Below are positions 33,898 through 42,580 of a stretch of DNA of 64,000 bases, piece after piece. A program made the translations under genes and the position numbers. The stretch is from Kribbella flavida DSM 17836 (GTDB lineage: Bacteria > Actinomycetota > Actinomycetes > Propionibacteriales > Kribbellaceae): the NCBI RefSeq assembly GCF_000024345.1, contig NC_013729.1:6510001-6574000 (forward strand). Direction: 5' to 3'. The notes under the pieces were generated by a model. That model was not told the DNA's origin. It searched no databases and was given only the letters and a program-made list of their open reading frames with translations. How positions within the stretch are numbered: the first letter of the stretch is position 1; each line of letters opens with the position of its first letter.

Positions 33898-35580
33898 TCA
33901 GCGGGCGCGCTCGACCCGGCCCTCGTCCCACACCGGTTCGTCGGACTCGTAGACCGAGCCGTCGGAGCCGAAGACCAGGTAACGGTCGAAGTCGCGGGCG
34001 AACCAGCGGTCGTGGGTGACCGCGAGAACCGTTCCGTCGAAGGCGTCGAGGCCCTCCTCCAGCGCCTCGGCCGACTCCACGTCGAGGTTGTCGGTCGGCT
34101 CGTCCAGCAGCAGCAGAGTCGCCCCGGACAGCTCCAGCAGCAGGATCTGGAACCGTGCCTGCTGACCACCGGACAGAACGTCGAAGGTCTGCTCGGCGGC
34201 GTGCGCGAGCTCGTACCGGTCGAGCTTGCGGGAGGCCAGTTCGCGGCCCATCCCGTCGCGGTGCTCGTCGCCGCGGTGCAGGATCTCCAGCAGCGTCCGT
34301 CCGGCCAGCTCCGGGTGCTCGTGCGTCTGCGCGAACCAGCCCGGCCGGACCCGCGCGCCCAGCTTCGCCGTCCCGGTGTGGGCGACCGACGGAATCACGA
34401 TCTCGCCGACCGGCTGGTGCTCGACGTCGGGGTCGGAGCCGCCGTTGGCCAGCAGCCGCAGGAAGTGTGACTTGCCCGAACCGTTCGAGCCGAGCACAGC
34501 CACGCGTTCGCCGTACCAGACCTCCAGGTCGAACGGCTTCATCAGACCGGTCAGCTCCAGGCCGGTGCAGACGACCGCCCGCTTGCCCGTCCGGCCGCCG
34601 GTGAGCCGCATGCTGACCTTCTGCTCGCGCGGGATCGCCTCCGGTGGGCCGGCCTCCTCGAACTTGCGCAGCCGGGTCTGCGAGGCCCGGTAGCGCGACG
34701 CCATGTCGGAGTTGTACGCCGCCTTCTGCTTGTACATCAGCATCTGCGCGCGCAGCTTGGCGTGCTCGTCGTCCCAGACCTTGCGCAGCAGCTCGAAGCG
34801 CTCGAACCGGTGCTTGCGCGCCGCGTGGTAGGTCTTGAAACCGCCACCGTGGGTCCAGGCGGTGTTGCCGGCGGCACCGAGCTCGACGGTGACGATCCGG
34901 GTCGCGGTGTTGGCCAGCAGCTCGCGGTCGTGACTGATGTAGAGCACGGTCTTCTGCGTCGCGTTGAGCTCCTGCTCGAGCCAGCGCTTGCCCGGCACGT
35001 CCAGGTAGTTGTCCGGCTCGTCCAGCATCAGCACCTCGTCCGGACCGCGCAGCAGCGCCTCCAGCACGAGCCGCTTCTGCTCACCGCCCGACAGCGTCTT
35101 CACCTCCCGCCAGCGGCACCGGTCGAACGGCATGCCGAGCGCTGCCGTCGTACAGACGTCCCAGAGCACCTCGGCGTCGTACCCGCCGACCTCGCCCCAG
35201 TCGGAGACCGCCTGGGCGTAGCGCAGCTGGGTCTTCTCGTCGTCGGCCTCCATCATCGCCAGCTCGGCCTTGTCCAGCTTGGCCGCGGCGGCCTGGATCG
35301 GCTCCGGCGCGACGCTGAGCAGCAGGTCGCGCACGGTCGAGGAGTCCCGCACGGAGCCGACGAACTGCCGCATCACGCCCAGTCCGCCGGACCGCGAGAT
35401 GCTGCCGCTGTGCGGTTTCAGGTCACCCGCGATGATCCTGGTCAGCGTCGTCTTGCCGGACCCGTTGGCCCCGACCAGCGCCACCTTCGCGCCGTCGCCG
35501 ACCCGGAACGTGATGTCGTCCAGCAGCACCCGCCCGTCCGGCAGCTCGAACCCGATCCCCGCCACGTCCACATGACCCAT
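33898..35580 (-). CDS. ABC-F family ATP-binding protein
   Basis: The protein has 560 residues with two ATPase domains and no membrane span. Walker A motifs are GANGSGKTTLT and GSNGSGKSHFL; signatures are LSGGEQKRLVLE and LSGGQQARFQIL. The Walker B extensions read DEPDNYLD and DEPTDNLD instead of the usual DEPTNHLD. A charged linker (KLRAQMLMYKQKAAYNSDMA) connects the domains. ABC-F proteins act on the ribosome in translation or antibiotic protection. The changed motifs suggest a distinct subfamily. Confidence 0.9.
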   Translation of the reverse strand: MGHVDVAGIGFELPDGRVLLDDITFRVGDGAKVALVGANGSGKTTLTRIIAGDLKPHSGSISRSGGLGVMRQFVGSVRDSSTVRDLLLSVAPEPIQAAAAKLDKAELAMMEADDEKTQLRYAQAVSDWGEVGGYDAEVLWDVCTTAALGMPFDRCRWREVKTLSGGEQKRLVLEALLRGPDEVLMLDEPDNYLDVPGKRWLEQELNATQKTVLYISHDRELLANTATRIVTVELGAAGNTAWTHGGGFKTYHAARKHRFERFELLRKVWDDEHAKLRAQMLMYKQKAAYNSDMASRYRASQTRLRKFEEAGPPEAIPREQKVSMRLTGGRTGKRAVVCTGLELTGLMKPFDLEVWYGERVAVLGSNGSGKSHFLRLLANGGSDPDVEHQPVGEIVIPSVAHTGTAKLGARVRPGWFAQTHEHPELAGRTLLEILHRGDEHRDGMGRELASRKLDRYELAHAAEQTFDVLSGGQQARFQILLLELSGATLLLLDEPTDNLDVESAEALEEGLDAFDGTVLAVTHDRWFARDFDRYLVFGSDGSVYESDEPVWDEGRVERAR

Positions 35581-35628
35581 GCGCCCAGTGTGACCGGCCC
35601 GCCCGGGTGGCCGCGAACGGTTATCCCC

Positions 35629-36366
35629 TCACCACCCCTTCAGGTGGTCGAGGTAGACACCGCCGGTGGGGCGGAGCGAGCCGGTCAGGAAAAGCTGGAG
35701 CGGGGCGGCGTACAGGCCGTACGTCCTGGTGCCGGTGAGGAAGCCGGCGGTGGCACAGCCGTCGTACTGGACCCAGACCTCGCGCGGGCCCTGCCGGGTG
35801 TCGAAGCGGAGCACGATCGCCTCGGTCGGACGAGCCCGCTCGGGCGTGCACTTGAACACCGGAAGGTCCGGGTTGCGTTCCGGCAGCACCTTGATGGCGT
35901 CGACGACTCGCTGGGCCGTCGTGGCGTCGAACACTCCAGCGCCCAGCAGCGTCGTGGCACCGGGCGTCAGCCGGTAGCGGCAGGCCAGCAGGCCGGACAC
36001 CGGGGTCTCCAGGTCGAGCCCGGCGCTCGGCGACGGGGCAAGGTCACCACTGAGGATCGGGTGCTGCTCTGCGCAGCTGCCTCCGGGCGAGCTCTCCGGA
36101 TTCTCCCGGCCCGCGCTGGAGTCCGCCGCGCTGCCGCTGGTGGCAGTGTCGACCGGTGAACCATCGCCGATCGCGCTCCACACTCCCCCGATGGCCACCG
36201 CGACCACCATCGCCGCGGACCCACCGAACACGGCCTGCCGCCGGCGCCGGACCCGGCGGCGTGCCTCTGCCGCGAGGCCCCGGTCTCGCAGCTCCCGGAC
36301 GCCGTCCGCCATGGTCTGGAACGCGTCGGCCAGCGTGGGGCCGAGTTCCTCTTCCTGGTCAGGCAT
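35629..36366 (-). CDS. Single-span membrane protein paired with a SigE-type sigma factor
   Basis: The protein has 245 residues: a cytoplasmic N-terminus of about 46 residues ending in an RRRVRRRRQ cluster, one membrane span (about 49-66), then a Ser/Gly-rich linker and an extracytoplasmic domain. Two Cys (in SCAEQ and LLACRY) and two later Cys (FKCTPE, YDGCATA) could form disulfides. Its ATG overlaps the sigma gene stop by 8 bases. By position it may sense signals or hold the sigma factor, but no anti-sigma zinc motif is seen. Confidence 0.7.
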   Translation of the reverse strand: MPDQEEELGPTLADAFQTMADGVRELRDRGLAAEARRRVRRRRQAVFGGSAAMVVAVAIGGVWSAIGDGSPVDTATSGSAADSSAGRENPESSPGGSCAEQHPILSGDLAPSPSAGLDLETPVSGLLACRYRLTPGATTLLGAGVFDATTAQRVVDAIKVLPERNPDLPVFKCTPERARPTEAIVLRFDTRQGPREVWVQYDGCATAGFLTGTRTYGLYAAPLQLFLTGSLRPTGGVYLDHLKGW

Positions 36367-36892
36367 CCTCGGCTCCTTCCTTGGCCAGCGTGTTCTTCAG
36401 GACCGCCAGGGCCCGGTGGACGTGCGATCTGGCCGTCGCCTCGGCGCAGTGCAGCAGGGCGCCGATCTCGGCGTACGACAGGTCCTCGTAGAACCGGAGC
36501 ACCACCGCTGCCCGCTGGCGGTCCGGCAGCGTCTTGCAGAGCTCCCAGACGGCCTCGGCGTCGGCACGGTCCGCCGCACCGTCCGGTGCGGCGGCGGCCG
36601 TCCGGGTGGGCTCGGCGGTCGGCGCCTCCCGGCGGCGGAACCGGCGCCACCACGAGATGTGCGCGTTGACCACCATCCGCTTCACGTACGCCTCCGGGTC
36701 GTCGGCCCGGCTGACCCGGGCCCAGCGCGCGCAGGCCGTCGTCAGGGCGTCCTGGACCGCGTCCTCGGCCAGCGTGACGTCGCCGGTCAGGACGTAGGCG
36801 AACCGCAGCAGCGCGTCGGCGCGTTCGCTGACGAACAGCTCGAAGTCGAGCGGACCGCTGCCGGTCTGCATCGGGGCCAAGGCTGCCTCCAT
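36359..36892 (-). CDS. ECF RNA polymerase sigma factor, SigE family
   Basis: The protein has 177 residues. Region 2 is visible in RADALLRFAYVLTGDVTLAEDAVQDAL and region 4 in LPDRQRAAVVLRFYEDLSYAEIGALLHCAEATARSHVHRAL (only partly quoted here as separate motifs LPDRQRA and ATARSHVHRAL). The SWWRRFRRRE segment is typical of the actinobacterial SigE group. It starts 4 bases after the methyltransferase stop, and its stop overlaps the membrane partner. It should direct transcription of an unknown stress regulon. Confidence 0.92.
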   Translation of the reverse strand: MEAALAPMQTGSGPLDFELFVSERADALLRFAYVLTGDVTLAEDAVQDALTTACARWARVSRADDPEAYVKRMVVNAHISWWRRFRRREAPTAEPTRTAAAAPDGAADRADAEAVWELCKTLPDRQRAAVVLRFYEDLSYAEIGALLHCAEATARSHVHRALAVLKNTLAKEGAEDA

Positions 36893-36896
36893 ACCC

Positions 36897-37517
36897 TCAG
36901 GACGGCGATCCGCCCGGGTTCGTTGCAGTCGCCCGCAGGATCCGGAAACCCTTGGCGCTGGCCACCCGGTCGCACGGATAGCCCTGCTCGGTCAGCCAGC
37001 GCTGCAGGGAGTCGCCGCCCAGGTTCTTGCCGACCACCAGCCAGGCCGTACCGCCGGGCTTCAACCTGGACAGCCAGCGCAGCAGCATCTTGTGCAGTTC
37101 GGGCTTGCCGATGTGGATCGCCGGGTTCGACCAGATCTCGTCGAACCGGACATCGTCCGGGACGTCGTCGGGCAGCGCCGGATGGACCCGATCGCCGACG
37201 CCCGCCGCGGCCGCGTTGATCGCGGTCAGTTCCAGCGCGCGGTTGTTCACGTCGACGGCCCAGACGACGGCGTCGGGGTTCTCGACCGCCAGGCCGCAGG
37301 CGATCGGCCCGTAGCCGGCACCGAGGTCCAGCACCACCTTGCGCCCGGGCGTCGGCCGGACCTCGCGCAGCAGCACCGCCGTACCGATGTCCAGGCGGTC
37401 GCGGGAGAAGACGCCGCTCGCGGTGGTGAACTCGTAGTCGCGGTCCCAGATCCGCGCCTGCACGGTACGGCGTACGTCGGCCGAGGCCGGGTCCGCGGAG
37501 AAGAAGTGGTCAGCCAC
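36897..37517 (-). CDS. Class I SAM-dependent methyltransferase, RsmC/MTS type
   Basis: The protein has 206 residues. The SAM motif [16 protein letters not shown] and the acidic [13 protein letters not shown] strand end are clear. The catalytic motif, usually NPP-[YF/I], reads SNPAIHIGK. Such MTS-domain enzymes methylate guanine N2 of rRNA or protein Gln, and the neighbourhood of truA supports RNA as target. The GTG at 37517 overlaps the truA stop by 8 bases. The Pro to Ala change makes the exact reaction uncertain. Confidence 0.85.
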   Translation of the reverse strand: MADHFFSADPASADVRRTVQARIWDRDYEFTTASGVFSRDRLDIGTAVLLREVRPTPGRKVVLDLGAGYGPIACGLAVENPDAVVWAVDVNNRALELTAINAAAAGVGDRVHPALPDDVPDDVRFDEIWSNPAIHIGKPELHKMLLRWLSRLKPGGTAWLVVGKNLGGDSLQRWLTEQGYPCDRVASAKGFRILRATATNPGGSPS

Positions 37518-38322
37518 GGCGGTGCACCTCGCCCCGGACCTGCCGGGCCAGCAGAGCCCGCGCGGCCAGGTCCTCGTCCGCGGGGTAGCGCACTTCCTCC
37601 AGGGTCAGCCCGTGCGCCGGCAGCACGGCGACGGCGGAGTCCCGCATCTTGCCGGCCAGGACCGCGGCAGGCCAGTCGACGTCCCGCCGCCCGTCACCGA
37701 CCGGGATCAGCGCGCCGACCAGGGCACGGACCATCGAGTGGCAGAAGGCGTCGGCGATCACGGTGCCGTCCAGCAGACCGGGACCGACGCGGACCCACGA
37801 GTACTCCAGCAGGGCGCGGACCGTGCTCGCCCCTTCGCGCTTCTTGCAGAACGCCGCGAAGTCGTGCTCCCCCAGCAACTGGGCGGCGGCCGCGTTCATC
37901 CGGTCCACGTCCAGCGGGCGGACGACCCGCAGCACCTCCCGGCGGCGCAGCGGATCCCAGCCGACCGCGTCGTCGCAGAGCCGGTAGACGTAGCGCCGGG
38001 CCAGCGCGGAGAACCTGGCGTCGAACCCGTCGGCCGCCTCCGCCACCGCTGTGACGGCCACATCATCAGGCAGTACGCCGTTGAGCCGGCGCAGCAGGTC
38101 CCTGCCCGTGACGGGGACGTCCAGGTCGACGTGGGTCACCTGGCCGCGGGCGTGCACGCCGGTGTCGGTCCGGCCCGCGCAGGTGACCGCCGGGCGGTCC
38201 GGGAGGCGCAGTACGGTGCCCAGCGCTTCCTCCAGGGCCCCCTGCACGGTCCTGAGGCCGTCCTGACGGGCCCAGCCGTGGAATTCGGTCCCGTCGTACC
38301 TCAGGTCTATCCGCCAGCGCAC
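37510..38322 (-). CDS. truA: tRNA pseudouridine(38-40) synthase
   Basis: The protein has 270 residues from GTG 38322. It begins [20 protein letters not shown] and contains the catalytic Asp in [15 protein letters not shown] near residue 53; RRYVYRL and [14 protein letters not shown] are further TruA marks. It isomerises uridines 38-40 in the tRNA anticodon arm. It follows rplQ after a hairpin and is coupled to the methyltransferase, so truA, methyltransferase, sigma factor and membrane protein may form one unit. Confidence 0.96.
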   Translation of the reverse strand: MRWRIDLRYDGTEFHGWARQDGLRTVQGALEEALGTVLRLPDRPAVTCAGRTDTGVHARGQVTHVDLDVPVTGRDLLRRLNGVLPDDVAVTAVAEAADGFDARFSALARRYVYRLCDDAVGWDPLRRREVLRVVRPLDVDRMNAAAAQLLGEHDFAAFCKKREGASTVRALLEYSWVRVGPGLLDGTVIADAFCHSMVRALVGALIPVGDGRRDVDWPAAVLAGKMRDSAVAVLPAHGLTLEEVRYPADEDLAARALLARQVRGEVHRRG

Positions 38323-38338
38323 AGGGCAATCTAACGCA

Positions 38339-38377
38339 GCAGCGCCCCGCCACCCGAAAGAGGTGGCGGGGCGCTGC
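38339..38377 (-). terminator. Hairpin between rplQ and truA
   Basis: A 16-base perfect stem (38339-38354 with 38362-38377; core AGCGCCCCGCCACC) with a 7-base loop lies 12 bases past the rplQ stop. It should end or attenuate the alpha ribosomal operon before truA. Confidence 0.8.
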
Positions 38378-38389
38378 GGAGCAAAGGTG

Positions 38390-39082
38390 TTACTTGTCCT
38401 CGGTCTCGCCGGCCTTGGTGAAGCCGGCGGCCGTGGCCGCGTCCTCGGTGGAGAACCAGACCTCGGCCTCGGTCTGCTCGTACCACGGCGAGTCGGGGGT
38501 GTGGTACTTCATCGAGTTCTCGTTGCCCTTGATGTCGAAGCCCTCCGGCGCGGAGCCGTCGGCGGTCGGGGCGGCGGAGCCCTCGTACTTGCCCGCGACG
38601 ACGTCCTGGACGGCCTCGTCCTTGACCTCGTCGGTGGCCTCGGCGGCCGGCGCGTCGTCGGCCGCGGCCGCCTTCTTCGCCGGGGCCTTCTTGGCCGGAG
38701 CCTTCTTCGCGGCCGGCGCGTCGGCCAGCGCCTCGACCAGCTCGATCTTCACCATCGGGGCGTTGTCGCCCTTGCGCGGGCCGAGCTTGATGATCCGGGT
38801 GTAGCCGCCCGAACGGTCGGCGTACCGCTCGCCGATCTCGGTGAAGAGCACGTGCACGACGCTCTTGTCCCGGATCCGCTTCATCACCTGGCGGCGGGAG
38901 TTCAGGTCACCGCGCTTGGCCTTGGTGATCATCGACTCCGCCAGCGGCTGCAGGCGCTTGGCCTTGGCCGCGGTGGTGGTGATCGCGCCGTGCTCGAACA
39001 GCGACGTCGCGAGGTTGCTGAGCATCAGCTTCTCGTGCGCCGGGCTGCCGCCGAGGCGAGAACCCTTGGTAGGGGTAGGCAT
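38390..39082 (-). CDS. rplQ: 50S ribosomal protein L17 with C-terminal extra domain
   Basis: The first 120 residues are L17 ([35 protein letters not shown]). The protein continues to 230 residues: an Ala/Lys-rich linker ([19 protein letters not shown]), then about 50 residues with [20 protein letters not shown] and [19 protein letters not shown]. This end resembles a small module found alone or at protein ends in actinobacteria (called sunset domain in some annotations). It is the last gene of the infA-rpmJ-rpsM-rpsK-rpsD-rpoA-rplQ unit. Confidence 0.95.
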   Translation of the reverse strand: MPTPTKGSRLGGSPAHEKLMLSNLATSLFEHGAITTTAAKAKRLQPLAESMITKAKRGDLNSRRQVMKRIRDKSVVHVLFTEIGERYADRSGGYTRIIKLGPRKGDNAPMVKIELVEALADAPAAKKAPAKKAPAKKAAAADDAPAAEATDEVKDEAVQDVVAGKYEGSAAPTADGSAPEGFDIKGNENSMKYHTPDSPWYEQTEAEVWFSTEDAATAAGFTKAGETEDK

Positions 39083-39152
39083 TGTCCAACTCCAGAAATC
39101 TCAGGCCCGGGTGCGGACCTTGGGGAAATCGGGCCGTAGGGCCGTCGAAAGG

Positions 39153-40178
39153 TCAGTACTGCTCGGTCTCGGCGAAACTCTCGTCCTCGTCCTCGGCGTC
39201 GTCGCCGTAGGCCTCGGCGGCGGCACGCAGGTCGAAGCCAGGAGGCGAGTCCTTCAGCGACAGGCCCATCTCGGCCAGCTTCAGCTTGACCTCGTCGATC
39301 GACTTGGAGCCGAAGTTGCGGATGTCCAGCAGGTCCTGCTCGCTGCGCGAGATCAGCTCACCCACGGTGTGGATGCCCTCGCGCTTGAGGCAGTTGTAGG
39401 ACCGGACGGTCAGCTGCAGGTCCTCGACCGGCAGGGCCAGGTCGGCCGCCATCTGCTCGTCGACCGGCGACGGGCCGATGTCGATGCCCTCGGCCTCGAC
39501 GTTCAGCTCGCGGGCCAGGCCGAACAGCTCGACCAGCGTCTTGCCGGCCGACGCGACGGCGTCGCGGGGCAGCATCGACGGCTTGGTCTCGACGTCGACG
39601 ACCAGCCGGTCGAAGTCCGTGCGCTGCTCGACACGGGTCGCCTCGACCTTGTAGGTGACCTTGAGGACCGGCGAGTAGATCGAGTCGACCGGCATCCGGC
39701 CGATCTCGGCGTCGGCGGACTTGTTCTGGATCGCGGACACGTAGCCGCGGCCCCGCTCGACGACCAGCTCCATCTCGAGCCGGCCCTTCTCGTTCAGGGT
39801 GGCGATCTTCAGGTCCGGGTTGTGCACCTCGACACCGGCCGGCGGCGCGATGTCGGCGGCGGTGACGTCACCGGGGCCCTGCTTGCGCAGGTACATGGTG
39901 ACCGGCTCGTCGTGCTCGGAGGAGACGACCAGGTCCTTGAGGTTCAGGATCAGCTGGGTGGCGTCCTCCTTGACCCCGGCGACCGTCGAGAACTCGTGCA
40001 GCACGCCGTCGACCTTGATGCTGGTCACGGCGGCGCCCGGGATGGACGACAGCAGGGTACGGCGGATGGAGTTGCCGAGGGTGTAGCCGAAGCCCGGCTC
40101 GAGCGGCTCGATCACGAACCGCGAGCGGTGCTCGCCGACGACCTCTTCGGTCAGGGTGGGGCGCTGCGCGATAAGCAC
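39153..40178 (-). CDS. rpoA: RNA polymerase alpha subunit
   Basis: The protein has 341 residues from GTG 40178. The N-terminal domain has [20 protein letters not shown] for assembly with beta; the C-terminal domain has [18 protein letters not shown], the helix-hairpin-helix that binds DNA and regulators. The tail is acidic ([14 protein letters not shown]). It lies between rpsD and rplQ as usual. Confidence 0.98.
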   Translation of the reverse strand: MLIAQRPTLTEEVVGEHRSRFVIEPLEPGFGYTLGNSIRRTLLSSIPGAAVTSIKVDGVLHEFSTVAGVKEDATQLILNLKDLVVSSEHDEPVTMYLRKQGPGDVTAADIAPPAGVEVHNPDLKIATLNEKGRLEMELVVERGRGYVSAIQNKSADAEIGRMPVDSIYSPVLKVTYKVEATRVEQRTDFDRLVVDVETKPSMLPRDAVASAGKTLVELFGLARELNVEAEGIDIGPSPVDEQMAADLALPVEDLQLTVRSYNCLKREGIHTVGELISRSEQDLLDIRNFGSKSIDEVKLKLAEMGLSLKDSPPGFDLRAAAEAYGDDAEDEDESFAETEQY

Positions 40179-40281
40179 TGTTTTCTTCCTTCTTCGATTT
40201 CGCGACGACCACTATTTGAGGTCGCGAGGCGAAGAACGACCGATCCCGCCGGCGGCGCGGACGCCGCCGGCGGGAGCCGGA

Positions 40282-40890
40282 TCAGTTCTTCGAGTAGAGC
40301 TCGACGATCAGGTGCTCGGCGACCTGGGTGTCGATCTGTGCCCGGGTGGGCAGCTGGTGCACGAGGATCCGCAGCCGCTCCGGCAGGGCCTCGAGCCACG
40401 CCGGCACGACCCGCTCGGAGTGGGTCTCCCGCGCGATGATGAACGGCGTCATCTCGGCCGACTTCGGCCGGACGTCGATCACGTCGTGGGCCGCGACCCG
40501 GTACGACGGGATGTTCACCTTGATGCCGTTCACGGTGAAGTGGCCGTGCACGACGAGCTGACGCGCCTGACGACGGGTCCGGGCCAGACCGGCGCGGTAC
40601 ACGACGTTGTCGAGGCGGGACTCCAGAATGATCAGCAGGTTGTCACCGGTCTTACCCGGACGCCGCGAGGCCTCCTTGTAGTACAGGCTGAACTGCTTCT
40701 CCAGCACGCCGTAGGCGTAGCGGGCCTTCTGCTTCTCACGGAGCTGGAGCAGGTACTCGCTCTCCTTGGGACGGCCGCGGCCGTGCATACCCGGCGGGTA
40801 CGGACGACGCTCGAACGCCTTGTCGCCACCGACGAGGTCGACCCCGAGACGGCGCGACTTCTTGGTCATGGGTCCGGTGTAACGGGCCAT
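40282..40890 (-). CDS. rpsD: 30S ribosomal protein S4
   Basis: The protein has 202 residues and begins MARYTGPMTKKSRRLGVDL. The S4 RNA-binding domain appears as SRLDNVVYRAGLARTRRQAR. The Cys-free N-terminus indicates the non-zinc form. It initiates 30S assembly. It starts 24 bases after rpsK. Confidence 0.98.
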   Translation of the reverse strand: MARYTGPMTKKSRRLGVDLVGGDKAFERRPYPPGMHGRGRPKESEYLLQLREKQKARYAYGVLEKQFSLYYKEASRRPGKTGDNLLIILESRLDNVVYRAGLARTRRQARQLVVHGHFTVNGIKVNIPSYRVAAHDVIDVRPKSAEMTPFIIARETHSERVVPAWLEALPERLRILVHQLPTRAQIDTQVAEHLIVELYSKN

Positions 40891-40914
40891 TTTCGCTGCC
40901 TACCTTTCTCTGGG

Positions 40915-41322
40915 TCAGACCCGGCGCCGCTTGGGCGGGCGGCAACCGTTGTGGGCGGTCGGGGTGACGTCCTGGATGGTGCCGACCTCGAGGCCGACCG
41001 CACCCAGCGAACGGATCGCGGTCTCCCGGCCGGAGCCGGGACCCTTGACGAACACGTCGATCTTGCGCATGCCGTGCTCCATCGCCCGCCGGCCGGCGGC
41101 CTCGGCGGCCATCTGCGCGGCGAACGGGGTGGACTTGCGCGAACCCTTGAAGCCGACGGTGCCCGCGGAAGCCCACGAGATGACCGCGCCGGTCGGGTCG
41201 GTGATCGTCACGATCGTGTTGTTGAACGTGCTCTTGATGTGCGCGTGGCCGGCGGCCACGTTCTTCTTCTCCTTGCGGCGCACCTTCTTCGCGCCGGCCG
41301 CTGTGCGGCTCTTGGGAGGCAT
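40915..41322 (-). CDS. rpsK: 30S ribosomal protein S11
   Basis: The protein has 135 residues. The core [19 protein letters not shown] and the C-terminal [15 protein letters not shown] are conserved S11 segments. It forms the platform that holds the Shine-Dalgarno helix. It lies 44 bases after rpsM. Confidence 0.98.
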   Translation of the reverse strand: MPPKSRTAAGAKKVRRKEKKNVAAGHAHIKSTFNNTIVTITDPTGAVISWASAGTVGFKGSRKSTPFAAQMAAEAAGRRAMEHGMRKIDVFVKGPGSGRETAIRSLGAVGLEVGTIQDVTPTAHNGCRPPKRRRV

Positions 41323-41366
41323 AAGTCAGTTACTCCTGGAAAGGTCGAGGCTGCGAGTCATCCGGG

Positions 41367-41738
41367 TCACTTCTTCTTCTTGCCGGCGATCGCCTTGCGA
41401 CGACCCTTGCGGCTGCGGGCGTTGGTCCGCGTGCGCTGACCACGCACCGGCAGGCCGCTGCGGTGCCGGCGACCCTGGTACGACCCGATCTCGATCTTGC
41501 GGCGGATGTCCGCGGTCACCTCGCGACGGAGGTCACCTTCGATCTTGTAGTTGCCTTCGATCCAGTCCCGGAGCTTCACCAGCTCCTCGTCGCCCAGCTC
41601 GTGGACGCGCTTGTCACCGGAGATGCCGGTGGCTTCGAGCGTCTTCAGGGCGCGAGTACGTCCTACACCGAAGATGTAGGTGAGTGCGACCTCGATGCGC
41701 TTGTCGCGCGGCAGGTCGACCCCTACGAGGCGTGCCAT
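41367..41738 (-). CDS. rpsM: 30S ribosomal protein S13
   Basis: The protein has 123 residues, beginning [19 protein letters not shown], with GIGRTRA-type segment [15 protein letters not shown] and the tail [17 protein letters not shown]. It contacts tRNA and the 50S subunit. It starts 187 bases after rpmJ, a longer gap than usual, in which no gene was found. Confidence 0.98.
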   Translation of the reverse strand: MARLVGVDLPRDKRIEVALTYIFGVGRTRALKTLEATGISGDKRVHELGDEELVKLRDWIEGNYKIEGDLRREVTADIRRKIEIGSYQGRRHRSGLPVRGQRTRTNARSRKGRRKAIAGKKKK

Positions 41739-41925
41739 GTGGCGGTGTTCCTTTCGTCGGCAGAGGTGTGGTGGCGCGCCGCGTCCTTGCCCGCCTCGGT
41801 GAGTCGTTGTGCTTCACCGGCAAGGCCCCGGCCTCTGTTCCGGGGGCGACGTCCGGCGAGGTGCTGGTGCCGGACGAGCGTGCGCGCTGTGGTGCGACAG
41901 TGCCGTGTCGCGAGGTAGGGCTGGA

Positions 41926-42039
41926 TCAGCCCTGCCGCTGCTTGTGCCGCGGGTTCTCGCAGATCACCATGACCCGGCCGTGGCGGCGGATCACCTTGCA
42001 CTTGTCGCAGATCTTCTTGACGCTCGGATTGACCTTCAT
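41926..42039 (-). CDS. rpmJ: 50S ribosomal protein L36
   Basis: The protein has only 37 residues: [17 protein letters not shown] and then [20 protein letters not shown]. The zinc ligands are the Cys pair in CDKC, the Cys of VICEN and the following His of PRHK, so this is the zinc-binding (C+) form. It lies 30 bases after infA. Confidence 0.96.
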   Translation of the reverse strand: MKVNPSVKKICDKCKVIRRHGRVMVICENPRHKQRQG

Positions 42040-42069
42040 CGAGCTTCTTTCTTCGACAGGTGGTGGTGG

Positions 42070-42291
42070 TTACTTGTACCGGTAGACGATGCGACCCCGG
42101 GTGAGGTCGTACGGCGACAGCTCCACGACGACCCGGTCCTCGGGGAGGATCCGGATGTAGTGCTGCCTCATCTTGCCGCTGATGTGCGCGAGCACCTTGT
42201 GCCCGTTGGACAGCTCAACACGGAACATCGCGTTCGGCAGGGCCTCCACGATGGTGCCCTCGAGTTCGATGACTCCCTCTTTTTTGGGCAT
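42070..42291 (-). CDS. infA: Translation initiation factor IF-1
   Basis: The protein has 73 residues: [19 protein letters not shown], then [16 protein letters not shown] and the C-terminal [13 protein letters not shown]. It is an S1/OB-fold factor that occupies the A site during initiation. It is the first gene of the infA-rpmJ-rpsM-rpsK-rpsD-rpoA-rplQ unit. The start ATG 42291 is preferred over upstream in-frame codons, which add unconserved residues. Confidence 0.98.
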   Translation of the reverse strand: MPKKEGVIELEGTIVEALPNAMFRVELSNGHKVLAHISGKMRQHYIRILPEDRVVVELSPYDLTRGRIVYRYK

Positions 42292-42504
42292 GTCCTCGCA
42301 CTTCTGTAGACGACGTACTGAATGGTTGATGGTGCAGGCTCGCCACACACCCCCGGCCGAACGCCACCCTCCCGACGAACGCACGAAACCGTGCTCGTCG
42401 AGCAGCCGCGGGCAGCACAACCAGAGGCTACAAAGAGCCAAGGAAAGAGTGTACGCCACCTACCGCCGGGAAACCCAATCGGCTCCCGGACGGCCGGCCT
42501 GGAC

Positions 42505-42537
42505 ACTTACCTTTTGGTGAGTACCCCACTTTATAAT
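42505..42537 (+). promoter_or_regulatory. Operator-promoter region before the imine-reductase-like gene
   Basis: ACTTACC-TTTT-GGTGAGT (42505-42522) is an inverted repeat with one mismatch, and a perfect TATAAT -10 box follows at 42532-42537, 44 bases before the start codon. The dyad overlaps the -35 region, so a repressor could block the promoter. The TTACCTTTTGGTRA core resembles sites seen near HxlR-type regulators; this is recalled similarity, not proof. The rest of the 42292-42580 gap should also hold the infA promoter on the other strand. Confidence 0.6.
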
Positions 42538-42580
42538 CCGTACTTGTCGGCCCTGAAGCGCCCGGGCCAGGCTGGACGGC

